From NCBI RefSeq assembly GCF_000424465.1, contig NZ_AUJY01000001.1:413588-477587 (forward strand): 64,000 nucleotides of DNA, read 5' to 3'. The notes under the pieces are model-generated. The model saw nothing but the letters and a program-made list of their open reading frames with translations. It was not told where the DNA came from and searched no databases. This stretch comes from Butyrivibrio hungatei NK4A153. GTDB taxonomy: Bacteria; Bacillota; Clostridia; Lachnospirales; Lachnospiraceae. The position numbers and the translations under genes are program-made. Each line of letters opens with the position of its first letter. Positions within the stretch are counted from its first letter, which is position 1. Shown piece by piece: positions 42,527 to 51,247 of this stretch.

Positions 42527-43732
42527 ATGAAAAAAAGAATTTTTGCAGTAATTATGGCTGCAACAATGGTATTTTCTCTTGCTGGATGTGGTTCTAAGGC
42601 ACCCGATGCAAGCGCAACAACCGAGACTTCAGCAACTGAAGCTAAGGCAGACAGCGCAGATGCAGCTGATGCAAGTGAACCTGCCGGCGACATCAAAGTT
42701 GCAATGGTAACAGATTACGGCGACATCACAGACCAGTCATTCAACCAGTCAACATATGAAGCTTGTCAGGTTTTTTGTGACGAAAACAAACTCGGTTTCA
42801 CATATTACAAGCCTGAAGGCGATTCAACAGCTGAGAGAGTAGCTCAGATCGATAAGGCAGTAGCCGATGGTTATAATGTAATCGTTATGCCGGGATATGC
42901 TTTCGCTGAAGCTATCGTAGAGACAGCTGAAATGTATCCCGATGTTAAATTTGTAGCTCTTGACGTATCTGAGTTTGACCTTGAAGGTGAAAGCTCAGAC
43001 TTCAATAACGAGACATATCCCAATGTATTTTCTGCAGTATACCAGGAAGAGCTTCCCGGATATATGGCAGGATATGCTGCTGTAAAGATGGGATATACAA
43101 AGCTTGGATTCCTTGGTGGAATGGCAGTTCCCGCTGTTATGCGTTACGGTTACGGATTCGTTCAGGGTGCTGACGCTGCCGCTAAAGAGTTAGGCGCTGA
43201 TGTTTCTCTTAATTATGCTTACGGTAACCAGTTCTCCGGTGATGCTGATATCACAGCTGCTATGGATACATGGTATCAGGGCGGAACAGAAGTTGTATTT
43301 GCTTGCGGCGGTGGTATCTTTACTTCTGCAGGTGAGGCAGCTGCTAAGGCAAACGGCAAGGTTATCGGTGTTGACGTTGACCAGGCTGCAACAATCGACG
43401 GAAAGTTCGGTAAGGGCATGACTGTTACTTCAGCTATGAAGGGACTTAAGGCAACAGTTAATACACTTCTTACAGCAATCGTTGGCGGTAAGTGGGATGA
43501 ATATGCCGGAAAGATCTCAAGTCTTGGTCTTGTATCCGGTGATGATACTTCTCTTAACTATGTAGGACTTCCTGAGGAAACAACTTTATGGAACGACACA
43601 TTTAAGAAAGAGGATTATCTCAAGCTCGTTGCTGACATGGCAAACGGAACAGTCAAAGTTTCCAATGACACAAGTGCTGAGAAGCCTTCTGCTGAGAACA
43701 TCAAGATCAACTTCCAGGGTAACATCAAGTAA
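42527..43732 (+). CDS. BMP-family nucleoside-binding lipoprotein
   Basis: A 401-residue lipoprotein; lipobox SLAGC with Cys21, then a short Ala/Ser/Asp-rich spacer (to about residue 55). The basic membrane protein (PnrA-like) domain has MVTDYGDITDQSFNQSTYEA, GYAFAEAIVETAEMYPDVKFVALDV, PGYMAGYAAVKMGYTKLGFLGGM and ACGGGIFTSAGEAAAKANGKVIGVDVDQ. PnrA-type proteins bind purine and pyrimidine nucleosides. The ABC ATPase and permeases follow after an attenuator-like hairpin. Confidence 0.93.
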   Translation: MKKRIFAVIMAATMVFSLAGCGSKAPDASATTETSATEAKADSADAADASEPAGDIKVAMVTDYGDITDQSFNQSTYEACQVFCDENKLGFTYYKPEGDSTAERVAQIDKAVADGYNVIVMPGYAFAEAIVETAEMYPDVKFVALDVSEFDLEGESSDFNNETYPNVFSAVYQEELPGYMAGYAAVKMGYTKLGFLGGMAVPAVMRYGYGFVQGADAAAKELGADVSLNYAYGNQFSGDADITAAMDTWYQGGTEVVFACGGGIFTSAGEAAAKANGKVIGVDVDQAATIDGKFGKGMTVTSAMKGLKATVNTLLTAIVGGKWDEYAGKISSLGLVSGDDTSLNYVGLPEETTLWNDTFKKEDYLKLVADMANGTVKVSNDTSAEKPSAENIKINFQGNIK

Positions 43733-43761
43733 TTTTACTTATTACAGCTTATAAGCTGACA

Positions 43762-43797
43762 GGGACCGGCAGATTCATAGTCTTCCGGTCCTTTTTA
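43762..43797 (+). terminator. attenuator-like terminator after the BMP gene
   Basis: GGACCGG and CCGGTCC pair around a 15-base loop, followed by TTTTT. It lies inside the operon and would let the binding protein be made in excess over the ABC subunits. Confidence 0.75.
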
Positions 43798-43850
43798 CCA
43801 ATTTATGGTTTTATTTTACGAAGATTCAAAATTTAATGGAGGAGACAAAA

Positions 43851-45395
43851 GTGGCAGAAAACAGCGAATATGCTATTGAAATGCTTGGTATAACAAAACG
43901 TTTCCCGGGTATTATCGCTAATGACAACGTTACCATTCAGCTGAAAAAAGGCGAGATACATGCTCTTTTGGGTGAAAACGGAGCCGGTAAATCAACTCTT
44001 ATGAGTGTGCTTTTTGGTTTGTATCAGGCTGAAGAAGGCGTGATTAAAAAGGACGGAAAGGAAGTGCAGATAAACAATCCCAATGATGCCAACGACCTTG
44101 GTATCGGAATGGTTCATCAGCACTTTAAGCTTGTTCAGTGCTTTTCTGTTCTTGATAATATTATTTTGGGTGTTGAGACGGTCAAGAACGGTTTTTTACA
44201 AAAGGACGTGGCAAGAAAGAAGATATTGGAGATTTCTGAGAAGTACGGTCTCAAAGTCGATCCCGATGCCAAGATTGAGGATATTACTGTCGGTATGCAG
44301 CAGAGAACCGAGATCCTTAAGATGCTTTACAGAGATAATGAGATACTTATCTTTGATGAGCCTACGGCGGTTCTTACTCCCGCAGAAATAGATGAGCTTA
44401 TGCAGATCATGAAGAATCTTGCCAAAGAGGGCAAGTCCATTCTCTTTATCTCACATAAGCTTGCTGAGATCATGTCTGTTGCAGACAGATGCAGCGTTTT
44501 GAGAAGAGGTAAATATATCGGTACCGTTAATATTTCCGATACCAATCAGGAAGAGCTTTCCAGAATGATGATCGGCCGTGATGTACAGCTTGTCGCAACA
44601 AAGGAAGACAAGACTCCGGGCGAAGTTATTCTTCATGTCGAGAATATGACGGTTCCTTCAAAGCTTCATAAGAATAATGCGGTTAAGAACGTCTCTTTTG
44701 ATGTAAGAGAAGGCGAGATCGTATGTATCGCAGGTATTGACGGAAACGGCCAGACAGAGCTCGTTTACGGCCTTTCGGGACTTGAAAATATTACTTCGGG
44801 TAATGTCACACTTTCCGGAAAAGATATTACTCATGCTTCCATAAGAGAGCGTTCTACAAGCGGAATGAGTCATATTCCCGAGGATAGACACAAACACGGG
44901 CTTGTACTTGATTATTCGCTTGCATATAATCTTGTTCTTCAGAGATATTTTGAGCCTGAGTTTAGTTCGAAGTTCGGATTTCTTAAAAAGAAAGATATCA
45001 ATAAATATGCGGATAAACTTATTGAGCAGTATGATATCCGTTCGAGCCAGGGGGCTGAAACGGTAACAAGAAGTATGTCCGGCGGTAACCAGCAGAAGGC
45101 TATTATTGCAAGAGAAATTGATAAAGATCCCAATCTTCTCATTGCGGTTCAGCCTACAAGAGGACTTGATGTAGGTGCCATCGAATATATTCACAGGCAG
45201 CTTATTGCACGAAGAGATGAAGGCCATGCGGTTCTTCTTGTTTCGCTTGAACTTGAAGAAGTTATGAGCATTTCAGACAGAATACTTGTCATGTATGAAG
45301 GAGAGATAGTGGGAGAGTTTGATCCCAAGAAGACAACTCCCGAAGAACTCGGACTCTACATGGCAGGAGCAAAAAGAAAGGAGGTAGGTGCATAA
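43851..45395 (+). CDS. nucleoside ABC transporter, fused double ATPase
   Basis: A 514-residue ATPase with two cassettes, like NupO/YufO and sugar RbsA. Cassette 1: Walker A LGENGAGKSTL, signature VGMQQRTEILK, Walker B ILIFDEPTAVLTP. Cassette 2 (from about 255): degenerate Walker A GIDGNGQTELVYG with Gly-Gln for Gly-Lys, signature SGGNQQKAIIARE, Walker B LLIAVQPTRGLDVGA; this asymmetry is normal in the family. The start is GTG at 43851, spaced seven bases from GGAGGAG; an ATG at 43836 overlaps that ribosome site. It overlaps the first permease by one base. Confidence 0.93.
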   Translation: MAENSEYAIEMLGITKRFPGIIANDNVTIQLKKGEIHALLGENGAGKSTLMSVLFGLYQAEEGVIKKDGKEVQINNPNDANDLGIGMVHQHFKLVQCFSVLDNIILGVETVKNGFLQKDVARKKILEISEKYGLKVDPDAKIEDITVGMQQRTEILKMLYRDNEILIFDEPTAVLTPAEIDELMQIMKNLAKEGKSILFISHKLAEIMSVADRCSVLRRGKYIGTVNISDTNQEELSRMMIGRDVQLVATKEDKTPGEVILHVENMTVPSKLHKNNAVKNVSFDVREGEIVCIAGIDGNGQTELVYGLSGLENITSGNVTLSGKDITHASIRERSTSGMSHIPEDRHKHGLVLDYSLAYNLVLQRYFEPEFSSKFGFLKKKDINKYADKLIEQYDIRSSQGAETVTRSMSGGNQQKAIIAREIDKDPNLLIAVQPTRGLDVGAIEYIHRQLIARRDEGHAVLLVSLELEEVMSISDRILVMYEGEIVGEFDPKKTTPEELGLYMAGAKRKEVGA

Positions 45396-46528
45396 TGTCA
45401 GCAGAGATTAAGAAAACGGCTGAAAAAGAAAGCTTTTTGTCTAAGCCCGCCGTTCAGTCAATTATTGCATCGCTTCTTTGTATAATTGTAGGACTTTTTA
45501 TCGGCTATATTGCACTTCTTTTTATAAATGCACAAGGTGCTACGGATGCCATAATAACAATTATAAAGAACTATTTTACTTACCCTACAAAGGCAGCTGC
45601 GCTTAAGTATTGCGGTAATACACTTGTAAAGGTGGCACCGCTTCTTATGTGCGCTCTTTCAATCCAGTTCTGTTATCAGGCAGGTCTTTTCAATATTGGA
45701 GCAGCCGGACAGTACGTAGTCGGAGCGGGAGCATCACTTTTTTGCGCACTTAAACTTGGACTTCCTTGGCATGTATGTCTTTTGGCAGCACTTGTTGCAG
45801 GAGGAGTATACGGAGTTTTCGTAGGAGTGCTTAAGGCATATCTTAATGTTAATGAAGTTATTTCGGGTATCATGCTTAACTGGATCGGCCTTTATTCGGT
45901 TAATATGATACTTACTAGTGTAAAAGAGGCTTCGAGCCCTTATACGGTCTCGCTTGAGAAGACAAATGCTTCGGCAGTTTTACCGTCACTTGGTCTTGAA
46001 AAGCTCTTTTCTAATAACAAATACGTTACCATAGCAATCCCGCTTGCTGTTATTATTGCAATTCTTCTTAAGGTTGTTCTTTCCATGACGGTTTTCGGTT
46101 ATGAGATAAAAGCAACCGGAATAGCTAAGGATGCCGCAAAGTACAGCGGAATGAAAGAGAAGAGAAATGTCATTCTGACACTCTTTATCGGCGGTGCACT
46201 TGCGGGAATCGGAGCTGCATTCCTTTTCCTTACAGGATATGAGCAATGGTCTGTAACACAGTCATCGGTTCCGGGAATGGGCTTTAACGGTATTGCTGCT
46301 ACGTTCCTCGGAGGACTCGATCCTATCGGAACAATTTTTGCTTCATATTTCATACAGCATATTACAAGTGGAGGATCGTATATTGATAAGAATGCATATC
46401 CTTCACAGATCTCCGACTTTATTTCGGCGATCATCATCTATCTCTGCGGTTTTGTACTTTTCTTTAAGTTCTTCTTAAACAGCAGGATCAGAAATAAAAA
46501 GAATAATGCAGAAGGAGGTAACAAATAA
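45395..46528 (+). CDS. nucleoside ABC transporter permease 1
   Basis: A 377-residue membrane subunit (NupP/YufP type, BPD_transp_2 family) with about nine helices. The family motif QFCYQAGLFNIGAAGQYVVGAGAS is near residue 95, and a C-terminal GMGFNGIAATFLGGLDPIGTIFAS matches the branched-chain/nucleoside permease signature. One-base overlaps on both sides link it to the ATPase and to permease 2. Confidence 0.92.
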   Translation: MSAEIKKTAEKESFLSKPAVQSIIASLLCIIVGLFIGYIALLFINAQGATDAIITIIKNYFTYPTKAAALKYCGNTLVKVAPLLMCALSIQFCYQAGLFNIGAAGQYVVGAGASLFCALKLGLPWHVCLLAALVAGGVYGVFVGVLKAYLNVNEVISGIMLNWIGLYSVNMILTSVKEASSPYTVSLEKTNASAVLPSLGLEKLFSNNKYVTIAIPLAVIIAILLKVVLSMTVFGYEIKATGIAKDAAKYSGMKEKRNVILTLFIGGALAGIGAAFLFLTGYEQWSVTQSSVPGMGFNGIAATFLGGLDPIGTIFASYFIQHITSGGSYIDKNAYPSQISDFISAIIIYLCGFVLFFKFFLNSRIRNKKNNAEGGNK

Positions 46529-47469
46529 TGGTATTACTTCTTCAATATACACTTTTGTTTGCCTCGGTTTTGATACTCGTAGCTCTTGGCGGATGCTTCT
46601 CGGAGCATTCTGGTGTTATCAACCTCGGACTTGAAGGAATAATGGTTATGGGAGCTCTCGGAGGAGCGCTTACACTTAAGTATATAGATCCTTCACTTCC
46701 TAAGATTATTATCGTATTGGCTGTACTTTTGATCTCGGTATTGTGTGGTGCGGTTTACTCAATGCTTCTTGCTTTTGCCTGCATTAACTTTAAGGCTGAT
46801 CAGACTCTTGTAGGAACAGCGCTTAATCTGCTTGCTGCAGCTGCCGCAACGGTTATTGCAAAGTCTATCAATATTATTGAAGATCCCAATAACGTATCTT
46901 CGACCGTACAGTACGTTGAAGCAAAGAAAGCACTTGTTGTAAGTATCGGAAAGTTCCAGTTTAACTGGTTTATGCTTATAGCTTTCTTGGCACTTGTTTG
47001 TGCATATATGGTACTTTATAAGACCAGATTCGGATTAAGACTCATGGCCTGCGGTGAGCATCCTCAGGCTGCTGACAGCGTAGGTATTAACGTATATACC
47101 ATGCGCTGGGCAGGAGTTCTTATTTCCGGTATGCTTGCCGGTGTGGGCGGAATTGTTTATATTACGGCCGGCGTAAGTGAGTGGAAGTTTGAGAACGGTG
47201 TTGCAGGATTTGGTTTCCTTGCACTTGCGGTTATGATCTTTGGCCAGTGGAAACCTGTAAATATCGGACTTGCAGCGTTGTTATTCGGATTCTTCAGAGC
47301 TCTTTCAAATGTATATTCAGGCTTTGATTTCCTTGCGGCACTGAATATTCCCGGCTCTGTATACAACATGATGCCGTATATCATCTCACTTATCGTGCTT
47401 GCATTTACATCTGCAAATTCTCGTGCACCTAAGGCTGAGGGCATTCCTTACGATAAGGGATCCAGATAA
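46528..47469 (+). CDS. nucleoside ABC transporter permease 2
   Basis: A 313-residue membrane subunit (NupQ/YufQ type). Motifs are GGCFSEHSGVINLGLEGIMVMGALGGAL near the N-terminus and RWAGVLISGMLAGVGGIVYITAGV and AVMIFGQWKPVNIGLAALLFG later. It pairs with permease 1 to make the channel and is followed 14 bases later by cdd. Confidence 0.92.
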   Translation: MVLLLQYTLLFASVLILVALGGCFSEHSGVINLGLEGIMVMGALGGALTLKYIDPSLPKIIIVLAVLLISVLCGAVYSMLLAFACINFKADQTLVGTALNLLAAAAATVIAKSINIIEDPNNVSSTVQYVEAKKALVVSIGKFQFNWFMLIAFLALVCAYMVLYKTRFGLRLMACGEHPQAADSVGINVYTMRWAGVLISGMLAGVGGIVYITAGVSEWKFENGVAGFGFLALAVMIFGQWKPVNIGLAALLFGFFRALSNVYSGFDFLAALNIPGSVYNMMPYIISLIVLAFTSANSRAPKAEGIPYDKGSR

Positions 47470-47483
47470 AAGGAAGCGTTGTT

Positions 47484-47906
47484 ATGGATGAGAAGATTAT
47501 AAAAGAGCTTATTTCCAAAGCTGCCGGAATGAGGAAGATTTCATATACTCCTTATTCAAAGTTTAATGTCGGAGCGGCTCTTCTTGCCGGGAACGGACAG
47601 ATATATACGGGGTGCAATATAGAAAACGCCTCGTATACGCCTACAATATGTGCTGAGAGAACAGCTTTTTTCAAGGCTGTCAGCGAAAATGTCAGGGAAT
47701 TTACAGCTATAGCCATTATCGGAGGTGCATCAGATGCAGAGGAACTTGAGTATTGTTTCCCTTGCGGCGTTTGCAGACAGGTTATGAGCGAATTCTGCGA
47801 TGATGATTTTTTAATAATAATCGCAAAGTCGGAAGAAGAGTACAAAGTTTATACTTTGCCTCAGATGTTGCCCGAAAGATTCGGCCCTAAGGATGTTTTG
47901 GGTTGA
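47484..47906 (+). CDS. cdd: cytidine deaminase
   Basis: A 140-residue zinc deaminase turning cytidine and deoxycytidine into uridine forms. The zinc and catalytic motif is CNIENASYTPTICAERTAFF (Cys and Glu), with the second zinc pair in CFPCGVCRQVMSEF. Typical short tetrameric form. Place in the operon: imported cytidine is deaminated, then split by the phosphorylase at 41703. The stop lies inside the -35 box of the rplS promoter. Confidence 0.96.
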   Translation: MDEKIIKELISKAAGMRKISYTPYSKFNVGAALLAGNGQIYTGCNIENASYTPTICAERTAFFKAVSENVREFTAIAIIGGASDAEELEYCFPCGVCRQVMSEFCDDDFLIIIAKSEEEYKVYTLPQMLPERFGPKDVLG

Positions 47907-47932
47907 CTTTTGCTATGATTTCGTGTTATTAT
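47903..47932 (+). promoter_or_regulatory. promoter of rplS
   Basis: TTGACT, 18 bases, TATTAT. It overlaps the cdd stop codon. The 75-base leader to the ATG has short complementary segments (GACGGTCC and GAACGTC) that could form a stem, but no known leader class can be assigned. Confidence 0.6.
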
Positions 47933-48011
47933 ATTTTGCGTTGTAAAAATCAGACGGTCCTCTGTTACTAAGTTTTTGTATTAAGAACGTCCATTTAATA
48001 GGAGAAAAGAT

Positions 48012-48362
48012 ATGAGTACAATTATCGAAGAGCTCGAGAAAGAGCAGCTGAACGCTAATGCGCCTCAGTTCAACACAGGTGATACTGTAAGAGTACACGC
48101 TAAGATCAAGGAAGGAAACCGTGAAAGAGTACAGGTTTTCGAAGGAACTGTTAAGAAGATCCAGGGTGGAAGCAACCGTACAACATTTACAGTAAGAAAA
48201 GAATCTTATGGTGTTGGCGTTGAGAAGACATGGCCCCTTCACTCACCTATCGTTGAGAAGGTAGAGGTTGTTAGAAGAGGTAAGGTTAGAAGAGCTAAGC
48301 TTAACTACCTTAAGGGTCTTACAGGTAAGAAGGCTAAGGTTAAGGAACTTGTTACCAGATAA
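48012..48362 (+). CDS. rplS: 50S ribosomal protein L19
   Basis: A 116-residue L19 with the motifs [30 protein letters not shown] and [54 protein letters not shown] precedes it. It is usually next to trmD; here a nucleoside operon separates them. Confidence 0.98.
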   Translation: MSTIIEELEKEQLNANAPQFNTGDTVRVHAKIKEGNRERVQVFEGTVKKIQGGSNRTTFTVRKESYGVGVEKTWPLHSPIVEKVEVVRRGKVRRAKLNYLKGLTGKKAKVKELVTR

Positions 48363-48369
48363 TTGGTTA

Positions 48370-48405
48370 GGAAAGGCAGTTACTTTTAGTAGTAATTGCC
48401 TTTTT
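48370..48405 (+). terminator. terminator of rplS
   Basis: GGCAGTTACT and AGTAATTGCC pair around a short loop, followed by TTTTTT. Confidence 0.8.
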
Positions 48406-48425
48406 TCTATAATAGGGGATCATAT

Positions 48426-49013
48426 ATGTTTAAGTTTCGAAGAAAGCGAACACTTTCTTTTTATCAGAAAAAAAGAGTTATTACACCCAAGCTGTTAAAA
48501 GAGATCCTTTCCTGGATCATTATAACCTGTATTGCTATTATGCTTGCATTTGTGATCGTTCATTTTTACGGAACACGAATCGGAAACGTCGGAGATTCGA
48601 TGGAAGATACGATTGCAAACGGACAGGGAATACTCGTGAACAGAACCGCATATAAGGTTTTTAGACCAAAGAAGAATGATGTGATAGTTTTTTTGCCAAA
48701 CGGAAATGTGAATTCTCATTACTATGTTAAGCGAGTTGTGGCTACTTCCGGAGACAGAGTTCAGATAATTGACGGAGAACTTTATGTGAACGGAAACATT
48801 CAGAAAGATAATTATGATAAAATGGAAAATGGAGGCATTGCCAATAATGAGATCACGCTCGGTAGCGGAGAATATTTTGTTCTTGGTGATAACAGAAACG
48901 GCAGTGAGGATTCCAGAAGTCCTAATATCGGAATTGTAAAAGATAATATGATTGTCGGTAAAGCGTGGTTTAAGCTTAGATTCGGTAGCAGATCCGGCGG
49001 ATTTATCAATTGA
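48426..49013 (+). CDS. lepB: signal peptidase I (copy A)
   Basis: A 195-residue type I signal peptidase that removes signal peptides outside the membrane. One N-terminal helix (about 27-48) is preceded by a very basic head. The catalytic serine is Ser58 in GNVGDSMEDT, with Glu after Met where Pro is usual, and the general base is Lys102 in YYVKRVVATSGD. GDNRNGSEDSR is the C-terminal box. The start at 48426 follows AGGGGATCATAT. A second copy lies at 49941, on the other side of rbgA. Confidence 0.92.
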   Translation: MFKFRRKRTLSFYQKKRVITPKLLKEILSWIIITCIAIMLAFVIVHFYGTRIGNVGDSMEDTIANGQGILVNRTAYKVFRPKKNDVIVFLPNGNVNSHYYVKRVVATSGDRVQIIDGELYVNGNIQKDNYDKMENGGIANNEITLGSGEYFVLGDNRNGSEDSRSPNIGIVKDNMIVGKAWFKLRFGSRSGGFIN

Positions 49014-49042
49014 CAGAAAACATATAAGAAAATGGTGGTTAT

Positions 49043-49918
49043 ATGAATTATCAGTGGTACCCGGGGCATATGACAAAGGCAATAAGGATGATGCAGGAAA
49101 ACATCAAACTTATTGATATTATCATAGAACTGACTGATGCAAGAATACCTGCAGCAGGAAGAAACCCCGATATAGATGAACTTGGAAAAAACAAGTACAG
49201 GCTTGTTATACTGAATAAAGCAGATCTTGCCGATCCTTCCGTGACGAAGAAGTGGCAGGAAGCTTTTAGTGATGGCAAGACCTTGGTAATGGAGATGAAT
49301 TCCAAGACCGGAAATGAGGCAGCCAAGGTAAAAGATCTGGTTCAGAAAGCCTGTGCCGAGAAAATAGAGAGAGATAAAAAGCGTGGAATTGTCGGAAGAC
49401 CTATCAGAGCGATGGTTGCCGGAATTCCCAATGTCGGCAAGTCGACTTTTATAAATAAGCTTGCAGGAAGGGCATCTGCCAAGACGGGTAATAAGCCCGG
49501 TGTTACTAAGGGAAAGCAGTGGATCTCTCTTGGAAAGAATATGCAGCTTCTCGATACTCCGGGAATTTTGTGGCCTAAGTTTGAGGACGAGACTGTAGGT
49601 CTTCACCTTGCACTTATCGGATCCATGAATGACGAGAATCTTGATGTGTGTGAGCTTGCATGTGAGCTTATTAAGATCCTTGAAGTTAATTACAAGAACG
49701 CTATTCCCGACAAGTACGGCATTACTGACGAACAGGTTGAAGAACTTGAGAATAGGCAGTATGCTACTCATTATAGTGCAATTCTATCTGCCATAGCCGA
49801 GAACAGAAAATGCTTTAAGCAGGGAGCGGAACCTGACATCGACAGAGCTGCGGCTCTTCTTCTTGATGATTTCAGAAATGGCAAGCTTGGCAGAATATCA
49901 CTTGAAAGACCGCAGTAA
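49043..49918 (+). CDS. rbgA: ribosome biogenesis GTPase RbgA (YlqF)
   Basis: A 291-residue circularly permuted GTPase required for late 50S assembly. Motif order is permuted: G4 NKADLADP, then G1 GIPNVGKSTFINKLA, G2 GVTKGKQW, G3 DTPGILWP. The N-terminal YPGHMTKAIRMMQENI is the family's opening. It is adjacent to rnhB and signal peptidase as in Bacillus (ylqF-rnhB). Confidence 0.97.
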   Translation: MNYQWYPGHMTKAIRMMQENIKLIDIIIELTDARIPAAGRNPDIDELGKNKYRLVILNKADLADPSVTKKWQEAFSDGKTLVMEMNSKTGNEAAKVKDLVQKACAEKIERDKKRGIVGRPIRAMVAGIPNVGKSTFINKLAGRASAKTGNKPGVTKGKQWISLGKNMQLLDTPGILWPKFEDETVGLHLALIGSMNDENLDVCELACELIKILEVNYKNAIPDKYGITDEQVEELENRQYATHYSAILSAIAENRKCFKQGAEPDIDRAAALLLDDFRNGKLGRISLERPQ

Positions 49919-49940
49919 AACCAATATAAGGAGTGGGACC

Positions 49941-50486
49941 GTGGAAATGAAAAATGTATTTAAAGAAATACTGAGTACAGTATTGTATCTTGCAGTTGTT
50001 TTTGTACTTACCTTTTTGTTTATAACTTTTGTTGCACAGAGGACACGTGTAGTCGGACATTCAATGGAGCCTACGTTGCAGGATGCCGACAGCCTTATCA
50101 TTGAGAAGGTTTCTTACAGATTCAGTGCACCAAAGAGATTTGATATAATTGTTTTTCCTTATGAGCATGGCAACCAGGGAAAGGAATTCTTTGTGAAGAG
50201 AATAATCGGACTTCCCGGCGAGACTATAAAGATTGACGAAGAAGGTAATATCTTCGTAAACGGTCAGAAGCTTGAGGAAAACTACGGAAATGAAGTAATC
50301 GAGGATCCGGGAGTGGCAATAAACGACGTTGTTCTCGGAGATGATGAATACTTTGTAATGGGAGATAACCGAAACAGAAGTATGGACAGCCGATTTGAAA
50401 ATGTCGGAAATATCAGCAAGGATAAGTTCCTTGGAAGAGTTGTTTGCAGGATATTCCCCTTTGATAAAATCGGGGGAGTAAAGTAA
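49941..50486 (+). CDS. lepB: signal peptidase I (copy B)
   Basis: A 181-residue type I signal peptidase. One N-terminal helix (about 9-31), catalytic Ser41 in VVGHSMEPTLQDAD, Lys86 in EFFVKRIIGLPGETI, and GDNRNRSMDSR. It is the more canonical of the two copies. The start is GTG at 49941, seven bases after AAGGAG; an ATG at 49947 is possible. The stop shares one base with the rnhB start. Confidence 0.94.
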   Translation: MEMKNVFKEILSTVLYLAVVFVLTFLFITFVAQRTRVVGHSMEPTLQDADSLIIEKVSYRFSAPKRFDIIVFPYEHGNQGKEFFVKRIIGLPGETIKIDEEGNIFVNGQKLEENYGNEVIEDPGVAINDVVLGDDEYFVMGDNRNRSMDSRFENVGNISKDKFLGRVVCRIFPFDKIGGVK

Positions 50487-51247
50487 TGCAATCTCTTAAT
50501 GACATCAAGAGCGTTCTAAATGAATCTGTTACCGTCGATGCGCTTAAGAGCTTTATTGCCACGTATGAAAGTGATGAGAGAGCGGGTGTCCGTAAACTTA
50601 TTGATACGGCAAAAAAGCGCATTGATTCTATAGAGAAAGAACTTGCCAGACTCAAGGAAATGAGAAAGTTTGAAAATGAGAACAGGCAGTTCGGTCTTCT
50701 TTGCGGAATTGACGAAGTAGGAAGGGGCCCTTTGGCGGGACCCGTATATGCTGCGGCTGTAATTCTTCCCGAGGATGTTGATATTTTATATATTAACGAT
50801 TCCAAGAAATTATCCGAAAAAAAGAGAGAAGAGTTATACTCTGAAATAATGGAAAAAGCTGTAGCGGTGGGCATAGGACATGCATCCGAAAAAAGGATAG
50901 ATGAGATAAACATTTTGCAGGCAACTTTTGAAGCGATGACTATGGCGGTCTCCGAGCTTTCCGTTAAACCCGGAGCTCTTTTGATCGATGCGGTGCATAT
51001 TCCCCAGCTTGAAGAGTACAAGCAGATTTCTATAATAAAGGGAGATGCAAAGAGTGCGTCGATCGCGGCGGCAAGTATTATTGCCAAGGTTACGAGAGAC
51101 AGAGTCATGAAAAAGTACGCGGAAGAATATCCCGAGTATGGATTTGATTCGAATAAAGGCTACGGAAGTAAAGAGCATATCGACGCCATAAAGAAATACG
51201 GCCCTTGTCCCATTCATCGCAGATCTTTTATAGGGAATTTTATATGA
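50486..51247 (+). CDS. rnhB: ribonuclease HII
   Basis: A 253-residue enzyme removing ribonucleotides from DNA and RNA-DNA hybrids. Catalytic motifs are CGIDEVGRGPLAGPVYAAAVIL, the NDSKKLSEKKRE segment, and SIIKGDAKSASIAAASIIAKVTRD. An N-terminal helical extension of about 60 residues precedes the domain, as in Bacillus. It overlaps the next gene by four bases. Confidence 0.97.
   Translation: MQSLNDIKSVLNESVTVDALKSFIATYESDERAGVRKLIDTAKKRIDSIEKELARLKEMRKFENENRQFGLLCGIDEVGRGPLAGPVYAAAVILPEDVDILYINDSKKLSEKKREELYSEIMEKAVAVGIGHASEKRIDEINILQATFEAMTMAVSELSVKPGALLIDAVHIPQLEEYKQISIIKGDAKSASIAAASIIAKVTRDRVMKKYAEEYPEYGFDSNKGYGSKEHIDAIKKYGPCPIHRRSFIGNFI

Noticed and set aside
47933..48011. Known L19 leader RNA
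   Set aside because: Only a short GACG/CGTC pairing is visible; not enough to assign a ribosomal-protein leader class.
48812..49771. 319-residue minus-strand frame over lepB copy A and rbgA
   Set aside because: It spans two unambiguous plus-strand genes and shows no domain.
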